Assembly: GCA_963749715.1 (NCBI GenBank)
Contig: CAVVNR010000015.1
Location: 1 to 64,000, forward strand
From: Roseiarcus sp963749715
Lineage (GTDB): Bacteria > Pseudomonadota > Alphaproteobacteria > Rhizobiales > Beijerinckiaceae
Direction: 5' to 3'
DNA: 64,000 nucleotides
Positions within the stretch are counted from its first letter, which is position 1; the number at the start of each line of letters is the position of its first letter. Shown here in pieces: positions 1 to 8,594 of the stretch. Made by a program: the position numbers and the translations under genes. The notes under the pieces are model-generated. The model did no database searches. It saw only the letters and a list, made by a program, of their open reading frames with translations, and had not been told where the DNA came from.

Positions 1-963
1 CGGCGACGCCCGACCCTCTCGCGTTTTTTTAGCGACCAGGGGAGCGTTCGGCCGGCTACTCGCCAAAAAATCGAAGAGGCGATGGACCGGTTGGGCTATC
101 GGCCGAATTTGTTCGCCGTAAATTTCAACCGTCGGAATCCGAAAACCGTCGGCATCATCGTTCCCTCCTTGCTCGACCCGTTTTATGCGGCCCTTGTGCA
201 GCGGATTGAGTTCCGAGCTTCTGCGGAGGCTATTGGACTGTCATCCAGAGCAGCCAGGGCAACCCGGATCGGGAAGCGGAAGCGGTTGCAACTCTGGTCT
301 CCACCAAGAGCGCGGGCGCGGTTGTGGCTGCCCTCGGCGAGGCTTCGCGCAAGGACCTATATCGGCAGATGGAAAAGGCGATGCCGGTTGTCTTCCTGGA
401 CGCGCGGGTGGACGCCGAGGCTGCGTTTGTCGGTACCGACAACCATTCAAGCATGGGCCTGATGGTTGACTATCTCCTCCGCTCGGGCGCGCCGCCAAGC
501 TATTTCGATATGCCAGCGGTGAATCAGAACGCCAGCGAGCGTCGCCAAGGCTATGAAGACTCAATGCTCGAACGCGGGGCCGAGCCGGTGATTTTCGACG
601 TTCCCTTTCTCGATTGGGACTTCGAGCGACTGGCTTTTGAAGAGGCCACTCGGCTCTTCAAGGCCGGCGCGCCGGTAGGCGGAACCATTCTATGCGCCAA
701 CGACCGCGTCGCGTTCGGCGTGATGGCGGCCGCCTGTCAGGCGGGGGGTTTCCGTTGGCCGGCTCGCCGGCCTGCGCATTGCAGGGCACGACGATCACCC
801 ATTCAGTCAATACGCATGTCCTTCCCTGACGACGGTCGCGCAGGACGTTGATCGACTCGCGACCCTTAGTTTGGAGCGCCTGATGCAGGGAATTGCCGAA
901 GGGGCGAACAAGAACTCTGCCGATCGCCTTGAGGCCCGGCTGATCATGCGCAACTCGGCGTAG
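1..963 (+). CDS. LacI-family transcriptional regulator, 5' end outside window, two frame breaks
   Basis: The reading begins inside the LacI DNA-binding head: a helix-turn-helix remnant and hinge (residues reading SRFFSDQGSVRPATRQKIEE) precede the typical MDRLGYRPN segment. A periplasmic-binding-protein-like ligand domain follows. The frame breaks near 215-231, where one base is missing, and again in a six-G run near 745, where one base is extra. The original frame is then restored and ends in a LacI-like C-terminus at 961-963. The net frame is unchanged, so this looks like two sequencing indels or a recent pseudogene. The gene points at the dehydratase and mutarotase genes downstream and may regulate that sugar module; the ligand is unknown. 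Confidence 0.8.
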
Positions 964-1003
964 CGCTAGGAAGGCGTAGCTGGCAAGATTCTGCGATGTG
1001 CGC

Positions 1004-1013
1004 TTGACGTCAA
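1004..1013. promoter_or_regulatory. 10-bp perfect palindrome TTGACGTCAA, candidate operator or -35 region
   Basis: TTGACGTCAA has a central CG, as LacI-family operators often do, and also contains a -35-like TTGACG. It lies between the broken LacI-type gene and the enolase-superfamily gene that starts at 1196. A 10-bp palindrome is short and could occur by chance. Confidence 0.25.
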
Positions 1014-1195
1014 CTCAGCGTCCGGTTCGCGCCAAATAGCGATTCGAATTTTCACGTACTAGACTAAGTTTGCCCTGAAAACTCGCCGGGATTTGCAGCA
1101 GACCGACAGCGCGGCGGGCATAGGCGTTGGGCTGGCGAGCGCTCTTGAGGGGACAGGCAGGGCGGGCGATCAAACCCGGGCCGCGGGAGGTTGAC

Positions 1196-2320
1196 ATGGC
1201 GCGCATCGAGCGGATCGAGTTGCGGTTGATCGACATCCCGCCAAAAGTCAAACGCACCGACGCAATCCAAAGCTTCGTATCGCAGGAAACGCCGATCGTG
1301 ACGGTGACCGACAGCGATGGCGCGACCGGGACTGGCTACAGCTACACCATAGGCACTGGCGGTTCGTCGGTCATGCGCCTGTTGTCGGACCACCTTGCGC
1401 CGAGGCTGATCGGCAAGGACCCCGAACGGGTCGAGGCGATCTGGCGCGAACTCGAGTTTGCGACCCATGCGACCACCATCGGCGCAATCTCCTCGCTCGC
1501 CCTCGCGGCGATCGACATCGCGCTCTGGGACCTGCGCGCCAAGAGGCGGCAATTGCCGCTCTGGATCATCGCCGGCGGCGCCGCGGACCGTCGACCGCTC
1601 TATACGACCGAGGGAGGCTGGCTGCATATCGACGAGAGCGCGCTGGTCGAAGACGCGCTCGCCGCCCGCGAAAAGGGATTCACCGGCTCGAAGATCAAAA
1701 TAGGGCGCCCGCATGTCTCAGAGGACTACCAACGGCTGGCTGCCGTGCGCGCGGCGCTCGGACCGTGTTACGAGATCATGACCGACGCCAACCAGGGCTT
1801 TGCGCTCGACGAGGCGATCCGGCGCGCCGGCCGCTTCGCGGAACTCGATCTCGCCTGGATTGAGGAGCCACTGCCGGCCGACGACCTCGACGGCCATCGC
1901 CGGCTGGCGCGCGCGACAACGACGCCAATCGCAATCGGCGAATCGCTCTATTCGATCCGGCATATCCGCGAATATATGGCCAAGGGCGCCTGCTCGATCG
2001 TGCAGGTCGACGCAGCGCGGATCGGCGGCATCACGCCCTGGCTCAAGGTGGCGCACATGGCCGAGGCGTTCGACATGCCCATATGCCCGCACTTCCTGAT
2101 GGAGCTGCACGTCAGTCTCGCCTGCGCGGTTCCAAATGGAAAATACGTCGAGTACATCCCTCAGCTCGACGGCGTGACGACCTCGTCCCTGCGGATCGAG
2201 AACGGCATGGCCTTGGCCCCGATGACGCCGGGCATCGGCGTCGATTTCGACAGTGACACCATAAGGGCGAAGAGTTTTCCGGAGTTCAACCTTGCGTTCG
2301 GAAAGGGAGGAGCCGCATGA
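1196..2320 (+). CDS. Mandelate racemase/enolase superfamily sugar-acid dehydratase or racemase
   Basis: This 374-residue cytoplasmic enzyme should abstract a proton alpha to a carboxylate, most often for dehydration of a sugar acid. The ATG at 1196 follows a GGGAGG ribosome site; frame-compatible codons upstream lack one. Every active-site position of Pseudomonas mandelate racemase is present at a constant offset of +2: K166 and K168 (KxK), metal ligands D197, E223 and E249, the D272/H299 dyad, and E319. It therefore belongs to the MR subgroup with full catalytic machinery. The substrate cannot be read from sequence. It overlaps the following mutarotase-like gene by 4 bp (ATGA), which fits a joint role in deoxysugar or sugar-acid use. 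Confidence 0.85.
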   Translation: MARIERIELRLIDIPPKVKRTDAIQSFVSQETPIVTVTDSDGATGTGYSYTIGTGGSSVMRLLSDHLAPRLIGKDPERVEAIWRELEFATHATTIGAISSLALAAIDIALWDLRAKRRQLPLWIIAGGAADRRPLYTTEGGWLHIDESALVEDALAAREKGFTGSKIKIGRPHVSEDYQRLAAVRAALGPCYEIMTDANQGFALDEAIRRAGRFAELDLAWIEEPLPADDLDGHRRLARATTTPIAIGESLYSIRHIREYMAKGACSIVQVDAARIGGITPWLKVAHMAEAFDMPICPHFLMELHVSLACAVPNGKYVEYIPQLDGVTTSSLRIENGMALAPMTPGIGVDFDSDTIRAKSFPEFNLAFGKGGAA

Positions 2321-2646
2321 AGCGCATGGGCATGGTGATCGGCATCAAGCCGGACCGAATCGCCGAATACAAACGAACGCACGCTGCTGTCTGGCCCGAA
2401 GTCCTGGCGCAGATTTCCGACAGGAACATCCGCAACTACACCATCTTCCTGCGCGAACCGGAAAATCTGTTGTTCGCGTATTGGGAGTATCATGGCGCGG
2501 ACTGGGACGCCGACGCCAAGAAAATGGCGGCCGACAAGCGCACCCAGGACTGGTGGGCGATCCATGATCCAATGCAGGAGCCGCTCACAAGTCGCAAGGC
2601 GGGCGAATGGTGGGCGACAGCCGAAGAAGTGTTTCATCACGAATGA
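2317..2646 (+). CDS. L-rhamnose mutarotase family protein (RhaM-like)
   Basis: This 109-residue protein has the length and motifs of the RhaM/YiiL family, which interconverts alpha and beta anomers of L-rhamnose or related 6-deoxysugars. An early THAAVWPEV segment carries the conserved histidine, a YTIFLR strand carries the tyrosine, and a C-terminal WWAIHDPMQ segment is typical of the family. The start codon overlaps the stop of the upstream dehydratase, so translation is probably coupled. With the ribose-type importer and two enolase-superfamily enzymes nearby, a deoxysugar substrate such as rhamnose or fucose is plausible, but no kinase, isomerase or aldolase is visible to prove it. Confidence 0.85.
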   Translation: MKRMGMVIGIKPDRIAEYKRTHAAVWPEVLAQISDRNIRNYTIFLREPENLLFAYWEYHGADWDADAKKMAADKRTQDWWAIHDPMQEPLTSRKAGEWWATAEEVFHHE

Positions 2647-2703
2647 CGCGAACGTCCGACGATCGCTTCGCGAAGGCGCGCCTCGGCAATACTGCGCAAT
2701 TCT

Positions 2704-3735
2704 TCATGCGCCAATCCGACTGTTCGTTTCTCGCCCGCCGACCTGGATGAGGAAAGGCGGCCGCAGCGTTTCGGGCAACGAGCCGATACGCCTCAATCGC
2801 TCGATATTGGGTTCGAGCGATCGGCGTATGTGAGCCTTGAGCGCCGCCATCGCCGCCCGCTTGTCGCGCGCGAGCAAGCAATCGTAGATCGCGTGATGCT
2901 CCGCGAGCATGGTCTCGATTTCGTCGTCCTCCTGAATCAGGGCGAACGTCGTGTGGGTCGCGAAGAGCGGCAGCGCGTTGCGGCGAATGGCGTCGCGCAG
3001 CTGCTGGTTGGCGCAGGAGAGCACCACCTCTCCGTGCAAGTCGACCTCGAGCCGCTCGAGCCCGGCAGGAGCATTGTGGTGGTGCTGCGCCTTCTCGACT
3101 CGCCTGCGCTTCACTCGGAGCTCTGCCGGCGACAAGCTCTCCATGGCCTGCCCCAGTGCGGCGGGCTCAAGCAGCCAGCGCATTTCGAAATGCTCGCGAA
3201 GCCTGTCGACCGTCAGCGGACCCGCGTACCAGCGTTGATTCGTATCCTTTTCGATCAGCCCGGTGCGTTCAAGCCGAGTCAGCACCTCGTGGGCGACTGT
3301 CCGGCTGACAACGAAATGCTCGGCGAGCGCGCTCTCGTTGACAAGGAACCGACCGTACGAAAGCAGCTCTGCGACTGCATGTTCCACGAGGGGATAGATG
3401 AGCGCCTGGCGGTTCAGCGTCTTGAGGCTGCCTGATATCGTCTCAGGCAAGCGCAGCCCGGCGTCCGCCAGCTCGCGGCGGACGATCGTTCCGGGGTCTG
3501 CGTTGGCGGCCAGATAGCCCCTCCCCTCAAACTTTTTGATCAGCCCTTCGTCGCCCAGCCTCCGCAGCGCCGCGGCCGCCGGGATACGGCTCGATTTGAA
3601 GGCGCGGGCAACCCCCGCCTCCCCCAGCACCAGACCGGTCGGAAAGCTGCCGTCGAGCAGATGTTCGCGCAAGACGACGTAAATGATTTCATAGAGCGGC
3701 CGAGAGTCGGTATGTGAGGGCGCGGCCGGCATCAC
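2704..3735 (-). CDS. GntR-family regulator, FCD type, with two tandem winged-helix domains
   Basis: This 343-residue protein has a first winged helix at about residues 12-80 and a second at about 110-175, both ending in the usual GLI turn of the recognition region. An all-helical FCD ligand domain follows (about 178-320). FCD metal-ligand positions are visible in VDLHGEV and in the AEHHAIYD and KAHIRRSLE segments. A usual FCD regulator has only one winged helix and about 230 residues. The gene overlaps the upstream ABC ATPase gene by 4 bp, so it is the last gene of the importer operon and may autoregulate it. A candidate operator lies at 8554-8567. Confidence 0.85.
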   Translation of the reverse strand: MMPAAPSHTDSRPLYEIIYVVLREHLLDGSFPTGLVLGEAGVARAFKSSRIPAAAALRRLGDEGLIKKFEGRGYLAANADPGTIVRRELADAGLRLPETISGSLKTLNRQALIYPLVEHAVAELLSYGRFLVNESALAEHFVVSRTVAHEVLTRLERTGLIEKDTNQRWYAGPLTVDRLREHFEMRWLLEPAALGQAMESLSPAELRVKRRRVEKAQHHHNAPAGLERLEVDLHGEVVLSCANQQLRDAIRRNALPLFATHTTFALIQEDDEIETMLAEHHAIYDCLLARDKRAAMAALKAHIRRSLEPNIERLRRIGSLPETLRPPFLIQVGGRETNSRIGA

Positions 3736-5249
3736 ACGCCAGCTGTGGCGGGCTCGACCGCATGGATAAGGTTCATGACCGCGGCGCTGCCGCTCTCGTA
3801 CTGATGATCATTCACGACCTCGCCAACAACCCTGAAGTCGTGCAGCACGAGAATTCGATCGGCCAGAGTCACCATCTCGGCCATGTCGGAGGTGATCAAC
3901 AGCACTGACACGCCGTCGCGCGCGATGCCGGCGATCAACTCATGAATTTCGACCTTCGTCTTGACGTCGATGCCGACCGTCGGCTCGTCGATGATGAGGA
4001 TATCGGTCTTAGCCGCCAGCCACTTGGCGATCGAGACTTTCTGCTGGTTCCCCCCGGAAAGGGTCGAAACCGTCGCGTCGATCGACGGCGTGCGGATCGC
4101 CAGCCGGCCAACGAACGGGCTCGCGGCTTTTGCCTCAACCCCGGGCGGCATGAGGCCGAGGACTCCGGCGATCCGGCGCCAGATGGCAATCGCGATATTG
4201 TCCTTGACCGGATAGGCGAGCAGCAAGCCCTCACCCTTGCGGTCTTCGCTCACATAGCCGATGCGATAGGTCTCAAGCGCCTCGTGCATCGAGCGGATGT
4301 GCGCCGACTGTCCGCTGACGCGGATCTCGCCTGCAGTAATGCGGCCGTAGCCAAGGATGCTGCGCGCGAGCTCGGTTCGACCCGCGCCCACCAGGCCATA
4401 GAGTCCCAGGATTTCACCCTTGTGAAGCCTGAGGTTGACGTCCCGGTGCCCGGATGAGGTCGACACCCCTTCGAGCTCAAGGACGGCTTCGCTTGCGTCG
4501 GGGTTGCGCACCCCGATGTCGGCGACACGCTCGTCGCGGCCGATCATCAACGACACCAGCCGGCCCCGGCTGACGCAGGCTATCGGCTCGTCGGCGGCGG
4601 CGATCTTTCCGTCGCGCAAAACGGTCACGCGGTCGCAGAGCGAGAGCACTTCCTCGAGTTTGTGACTGACGAAGACAATGGCGACGCCCTGCGCCTTGAG
4701 CCGACGCAGAACATCGAAGAGGGCGGCGGCCTCGTGGCCGCTGATCGAGGCGGTCGGTTCGTCGAGCAGCAGGAGCTTGGCCTTGAGCGAAAGCGCCTTC
4801 GCGATCTCGACGAGCTGCATTTGCGCGACCGAGAGCGTCGCCACCTCGGCCCGCGTGTCGATGGCGCGGTCGAGCAGATCGAGGTATGCGCGAGCCTGAC
4901 GTTGCACTTCCGCATAGTCGACCATGCCGTTTTTGGTTGGCAGGTGCTCGAGCACGATATTCTCGCCGACCGAAAAGCGCGGGATGAGGTTGCGCTCCTG
5001 ATGCACCGCGCCGATTGCGGCGGCGAGCGCGTCACGCGGGGACGCGAACTCGGCCGGCTGACCGTCAAGCAGCAGACGCCCCGAATCAGGCTTGTAGACG
5101 CCGGTCACGATCTTAATGAGCGTCGACTTTCCCGCGCCGTTCTCGCCCATCAGCGCGTGGATCTCGCCGGCCCTGACGCTGAATGTCACATCGTCGAGCG
5201 CTCGGACGCTCGGGAAGTCCTTGGTGACGTGGTCGATGGAGAGATCCAT
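3732..5249 (-). CDS. Sugar ABC transporter ATP-binding protein, double ATPase (RbsA/XylG type)
   Basis: This 505-residue protein carries two nucleotide-binding domains in one chain, as in ribose-type importers. Domain 1 has Walker A GENGAGKST, a degenerate signature LSVAQMQ and Walker B LLLLDEPT. Domain 2 has the atypical Walker A GLVGAGRTE common in this family, the signature LSGGNQQK and ILIIDEPTVGID. It powers import of a monosaccharide by the two permeases upstream and the binding protein at 7437-8471. Only 7 bp separate it from the permease gene before it, and it overlaps the GntR gene after it by 4 bp. Confidence 0.95.
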   Translation of the reverse strand: MDLSIDHVTKDFPSVRALDDVTFSVRAGEIHALMGENGAGKSTLIKIVTGVYKPDSGRLLLDGQPAEFASPRDALAAAIGAVHQERNLIPRFSVGENIVLEHLPTKNGMVDYAEVQRQARAYLDLLDRAIDTRAEVATLSVAQMQLVEIAKALSLKAKLLLLDEPTASISGHEAAALFDVLRRLKAQGVAIVFVSHKLEEVLSLCDRVTVLRDGKIAAADEPIACVSRGRLVSLMIGRDERVADIGVRNPDASEAVLELEGVSTSSGHRDVNLRLHKGEILGLYGLVGAGRTELARSILGYGRITAGEIRVSGQSAHIRSMHEALETYRIGYVSEDRKGEGLLLAYPVKDNIAIAIWRRIAGVLGLMPPGVEAKAASPFVGRLAIRTPSIDATVSTLSGGNQQKVSIAKWLAAKTDILIIDEPTVGIDVKTKVEIHELIAGIARDGVSVLLITSDMAEMVTLADRILVLHDFRVVGEVVNDHQYESGSAAVMNLIHAVEPATAGV

Positions 5250-5256
5250 GCCGCCG

Positions 5257-6202
5257 CTACCCCAATCGTATTGGGCGCGCGCGCCAGCGGTTGAGGGAGA
5301 TGGTCGCGACGATCAGGGCGCCAAGCAGGAATTGCACCCAATAAGGATCGACCTTGGCGAGCACCAGCCCATTTTGGATCAGGGCGATCACCAACACGGC
5401 AAGGATGGCTCCGGTTATCGAGACGTAGCCGCCCGCGAGAGCCGTGCCGCCGATAATCGGAGCGGCGAAAGAGAGCAACAACCAGTCGCTGCCGATCAGC
5501 GGCTGCGCCGAGCCGAGCTGGGCGACGGCAAGAACCGCCCCGATCGCGGCGAGCAACCCGGAAAGGCAATGCGCGAGGACGATGGCGTTGCCAGGCGAAA
5601 TCCCCGAAAGCGCCGCCGCCTGGCTGTTGCCGCCGACAGCCAGAAGCCGCCGGCCGATCGGCAGGCGGAAAAGAAACAGGGCCAACAGCGGGGAGACGAT
5701 GAGCGGCGCGATGAGCAGAAAGGGAAGCGCCCCGATCCGGCCGTTGCCGAAGTCCTGCAGAGCGGTCGGCATTTTGTAGAACGGCACGGATTTGGTGAGG
5801 CCGAGGTTTATCCCGGTGAAGGCGGAGGCCGTCGCCAGCGTGACAATAAAACCGTTGATGCCAGTGCGGGCGGCCAGAAGACCGTTGACGAGCCCGCCCA
5901 GAACGCCGATCCCGATTGCGGCTGGGACGGCGAGCCACAGGGGCGCGCCAAAGACCTCCATCATGCCGCCGAACAAGGATGGCGGTCATGCCGCCGAGCG
6001 CGCCGACGGACAGGTTCATTTGCCCAACCGCGAGCGTCACCATCTGCGCGAAGGCGACAATGATGCTGACGCAGACGCTGCGCAGCAGCACATAGAAATT
6101 GAATTCCGACAGGAAATTCGGCGAGACGACCGTGAGGATGATCGCGCCGGCCACGATCGCCGCGAGCAGGCCCGCCCAGTCAGCATTGAGGACGCGGCGC
6201 AA
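5257..6202 (-). CDS. Ribose-type ABC transporter permease (RbsC family), one frame break
   Basis: This is one of two related inner-membrane permeases in the operon. The N-terminal part has hydrophobic helices and the family motif GQMNLSVGALGGMTA. The C-terminal part continues in another frame through NGLLAARTGINGFIVTLA and several more helices. The break is near 5975-5979, where one extra base separates the parts; joined, they give about 314 residues, normal for RbsC. The start is a TTG three bases after the stop of the preceding permease, consistent with coupling. If the break is real, only a truncated permease is made; a sequencing error is more likely. Confidence 0.85.
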
Positions 6203-6205
6203 AGC

Positions 6206-7204
6206 TCAGCCCCCTTGCATCCGGGAGCGCGGCGCCAATACGCCGCGATAGCGCTGGAGCAATACTGCCGCCAGGAGGAACAGCCCGAGGAACAGGTCGA
6301 GCCAGAAATTGCCGATGCCCATCACCAGCAGCCCGCTGCGGATCGTCGTGACCAGAGCCGCCCCCAGCACCGTGCCGCCGACTGAAACGAAGCCGCCGGC
6401 CAGCGCGGCCCCGCCGAGCACCGGCCCGAGAAAGGATGGCAGCAGCCAGTCCTGGCCGCCAACCGCCGGCATCGCCGCGCCGACGCGCGCGACCGTCAGA
6501 AGTCCGGCGACCCCCGCGAGCACGCCCGAGAGCGCGTGCGCCGCGACGATCCGGCGTCCGACCGGCACGCCCGACATCTCGGCCGCGCGCTGATTGGCGC
6601 CGGTGGCGAGCGACTGCCGCCCGATGACCGAGAAGCGGTAGAAGATCATCAGCGCGACGCCAATCGCGACGGCGACCGCCAGCATCGGCGACACCCAGCC
6701 GCCGCCGATCCGCATCTGGCCGAAGGCGGCCACCGATCGTGGCAGCGCATTGAGCGGCGTGGCTTTGGTCAGGATCAGCATGGCGCCCGAGAACAGGTTG
6801 GCGCTCGCCAGCGTGACGACGAAACTGTTGACGCCGCTCCGGGCGATGGTGAAGCCGTTGAGCCAGCCGAGCGCGCCGCCCAGGACCAGCGCCAGCGCAC
6901 AGGCGAGCGGAACCGGCAGACCCGCGGCCTGCATCAGATAGCCCCCCATCATGACGACGCAGACGCCGATCGAACCCACAGACAGGTTCATGCCGCCCGT
7001 CGCCAGCACCACCATTTGCGAGAAGCCGATCACGATATCGATAGCCAGCGAGCGGCCGAGTACGAATAGATTGAAGCTCGACAGGAACCCCGGGGACTTC
7101 GAGGCGAAGAGAGCGCCGAGAAGGACGAGGATGACAGCCAGGCCCGCCTGTTGACCGAGCACAAAGGGCTGGCGGCGAGGCGAATCAAGGACCTGGTCGG
7201 TCAT
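6206..7204 (-). CDS. Ribose-type ABC transporter permease (RbsC family)
   Basis: This 332-residue polytopic membrane protein has the RbsC/BPD_transp_2 pattern: a motif ATGGMNLSVGSIGV after the second helix, NGFTIARSGVNSFVVTLASA in the middle, and roughly 8-10 hydrophobic segments. The ATG at 7204 (MTDQVL) is preferred over a frame-compatible codon 33 bases upstream. Together with the next gene it probably forms a heterodimeric channel, since two different permease genes are present. It follows the binding-protein gene after a 232-bp gap that contains a strong hairpin. Confidence 0.93.
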   Translation of the reverse strand: MTDQVLDSPRRQPFVLGQQAGLAVILVLLGALFASKSPGFLSSFNLFVLGRSLAIDIVIGFSQMVVLATGGMNLSVGSIGVCVVMMGGYLMQAAGLPVPLACALALVLGGALGWLNGFTIARSGVNSFVVTLASANLFSGAMLILTKATPLNALPRSVAAFGQMRIGGGWVSPMLAVAVAIGVALMIFYRFSVIGRQSLATGANQRAAEMSGVPVGRRIVAAHALSGVLAGVAGLLTVARVGAAMPAVGGQDWLLPSFLGPVLGGAALAGGFVSVGGTVLGAALVTTIRSGLLVMGIGNFWLDLFLGLFLLAAVLLQRYRGVLAPRSRMQGG

Positions 7205-7367
7205 GGTTGACGAATTTCCTTGCGGCCGAAGCGACACCCGGCCGAGTGAAGATTCCAGGTGAGTCTTTGATCATGCCTGAATTTGCGCGGTTACGTCGCG
7301 CCCGGCGGAAATCGCTGTGAACATCGTTTTGCGGCGACGGCGATCAGGCGCCTGCACAGAGTTACCC

Positions 7368-7390
7368 GGCGCGCGGCCGCCTCGCGCGCC
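7368..7390 (-). terminator. GC-rich hairpin between binding-protein and permease genes
   Basis: The arms GGCGCGCG (7368-7375) and CGCGCGCC (7383-7390) are perfect complements around a 7-base loop. The hairpin sits 47 bp past the stop of the binding-protein gene and lacks a T run, so it more likely stabilises or partly terminates the transcript than ends it. The same layout recurs after other binding-protein genes in the window. Confidence 0.5.
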
Positions 7391-7436
7391 GTCTCTGCCG
7401 GGCGCGCCACCCAGGCCGCTCGTCCGGCGAGAGCGC

Positions 7437-8471
7437 CTACTTGCAGTCCATGTAGGTGGCCTTGAACTTGCTCTGGATTTCGGTGGTGAGCTTCTTGACG
7501 TCCTCCTTGTAGGTGGCCAGCTTGTCGGGCGTCACTTCGAGCACGCCAGAATTGATGAAGTGCGCGGTTTGCGGAGTCTTGATCCAGGGCGCGTCAGCCT
7601 TCATCTTGCACTGGCCGCTCGCGATGAGGTCGAGCGCATACGCGCCGATATAGGCCTGCCCATAAGGATTCTGCACGAAGGTCGCCTGGGCGAACCCGTC
7701 CTTGACCGCCGCCAGAACGGCGGGGCTGTCGTCGAAAGCGATGTACTTGATGCGCTTGTCGCCTATAGCGCGCAGCGCCTTGGCCGCGACTTCCGAGGTG
7801 ATGTGCGCAGTCCCGATGATGCCGTCGATCTGATCCTTCTGCGCGGCGAGCAGGGCGTTGATCTTCTGGTCGCCGGCCTCCTCGGCGTCGGTGTCGGCCA
7901 CCGTCTGGAGCAGCTTCACGGCGCCGTTGGTCTCGTCGACGGCTTTCTGAACCGCCTGCTCGCGCAGTGTGGTGTTGGTGTCGATTAATAGACCGGTCAG
8001 GTGGACGAGGTTGCCCTTGCCGCCCATGGCCGAGATCAACGCCTTGGTCATCGTGTAGGTGGTTTTGTAGGGGTCGGTCGCGAAGCAGAACACCGCGTCG
8101 GTCGGATCGACGGTGCAGCCGCCGAGCGCGGCGACCGGAATACCGGCGCCCTTGAGTTCGGTGATCGTCGAGTTCACGCCTACCGGGTCGCCAGGGAAGA
8201 TGCCGAAGCCCTTGAACCCCTGCGAGGCCAGGCTTTCCAGGAGCTCAGTCTGCAGTTCGAGCTTCCAAGCGGTCGGCACTTTGTATTCGACGTCGGCAAT
8301 CCCGAAGTCTTTCTTGGCGTCAGCCGCCGCCTGCTCCCAGGGAGCGAAATAGGGATGCGGGCCGCCGGGCACGACCGCGATCTTATTGTCCGACGCGAGC
8401 GCGGCGCCAACCAGCGACAGCGACAAAGCGGCGAGCGCCGCGCTCTCAACGGCCTTGGAAAGCAGATGCAT
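7437..8471 (-). CDS. Periplasmic sugar-binding protein of ribose-type ABC transporter (Peripla_BP_4 family)
   Basis: This 344-residue protein has an N-terminal signal peptide ending near ALAS, then the two-lobed fold of RbsB-like proteins with the pattern IAVVPGGPHPYF...WEQAAADAKKDFG at the N-terminal lobe and an FDDSPAVLAAV segment in the C-terminal lobe. It captures a sugar in the periplasm for the permeases and ATPase downstream. A GGGAGGA ribosome site precedes the ATG at 8471. It is the first gene of a five-gene operon ending in the GntR regulator and is divergent from the enolase-superfamily gene at 8595. Confidence 0.93.
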   Translation of the reverse strand: MHLLSKAVESAALAALSLSLVGAALASDNKIAVVPGGPHPYFAPWEQAAADAKKDFGIADVEYKVPTAWKLELQTELLESLASQGFKGFGIFPGDPVGVNSTITELKGAGIPVAALGGCTVDPTDAVFCFATDPYKTTYTMTKALISAMGGKGNLVHLTGLLIDTNTTLREQAVQKAVDETNGAVKLLQTVADTDAEEAGDQKINALLAAQKDQIDGIIGTAHITSEVAAKALRAIGDKRIKYIAFDDSPAVLAAVKDGFAQATFVQNPYGQAYIGAYALDLIASGQCKMKADAPWIKTPQTAHFINSGVLEVTPDKLATYKEDVKKLTTEIQSKFKATYMDCK

Positions 8472-8553
8472 CGAAGTCCTCCCTCGTACCCGTCGCCTTT
8501 GCGCCCGCCGACCGAGCTAGCGTATCGAGCAGGGTCATGCTACACTGATCGCA

Positions 8554-8567
8554 TATCGCATGCAATA
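8554..8567. promoter_or_regulatory. Candidate GntR-type operator TATCGCATGCAATA in divergent promoter region
   Basis: The 14 bases form a near-perfect palindrome, 12 of 14 positions symmetric, centred on GCATGC. It lies in the 123-bp gap between the divergent binding-protein gene (start 8471) and enolase-superfamily gene (start 8595). Size and symmetry suit an FCD-type GntR site, and the operon encodes such a regulator. A 7-bp tandem ATCGCAT repeat (8548-8561) overlaps its left half. Confidence 0.4.
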
Positions 8568-8594
8568 CCCATAAGAGCGGTTCGGGGAAGCTCG

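Noticed and set aside
5261..5275. CCCAAT-CGT-ATTGGG inverted repeat as a terminator
   Set aside because: It lies within the permease C-terminal coding region and the operon continues directly into the ATPase gene.
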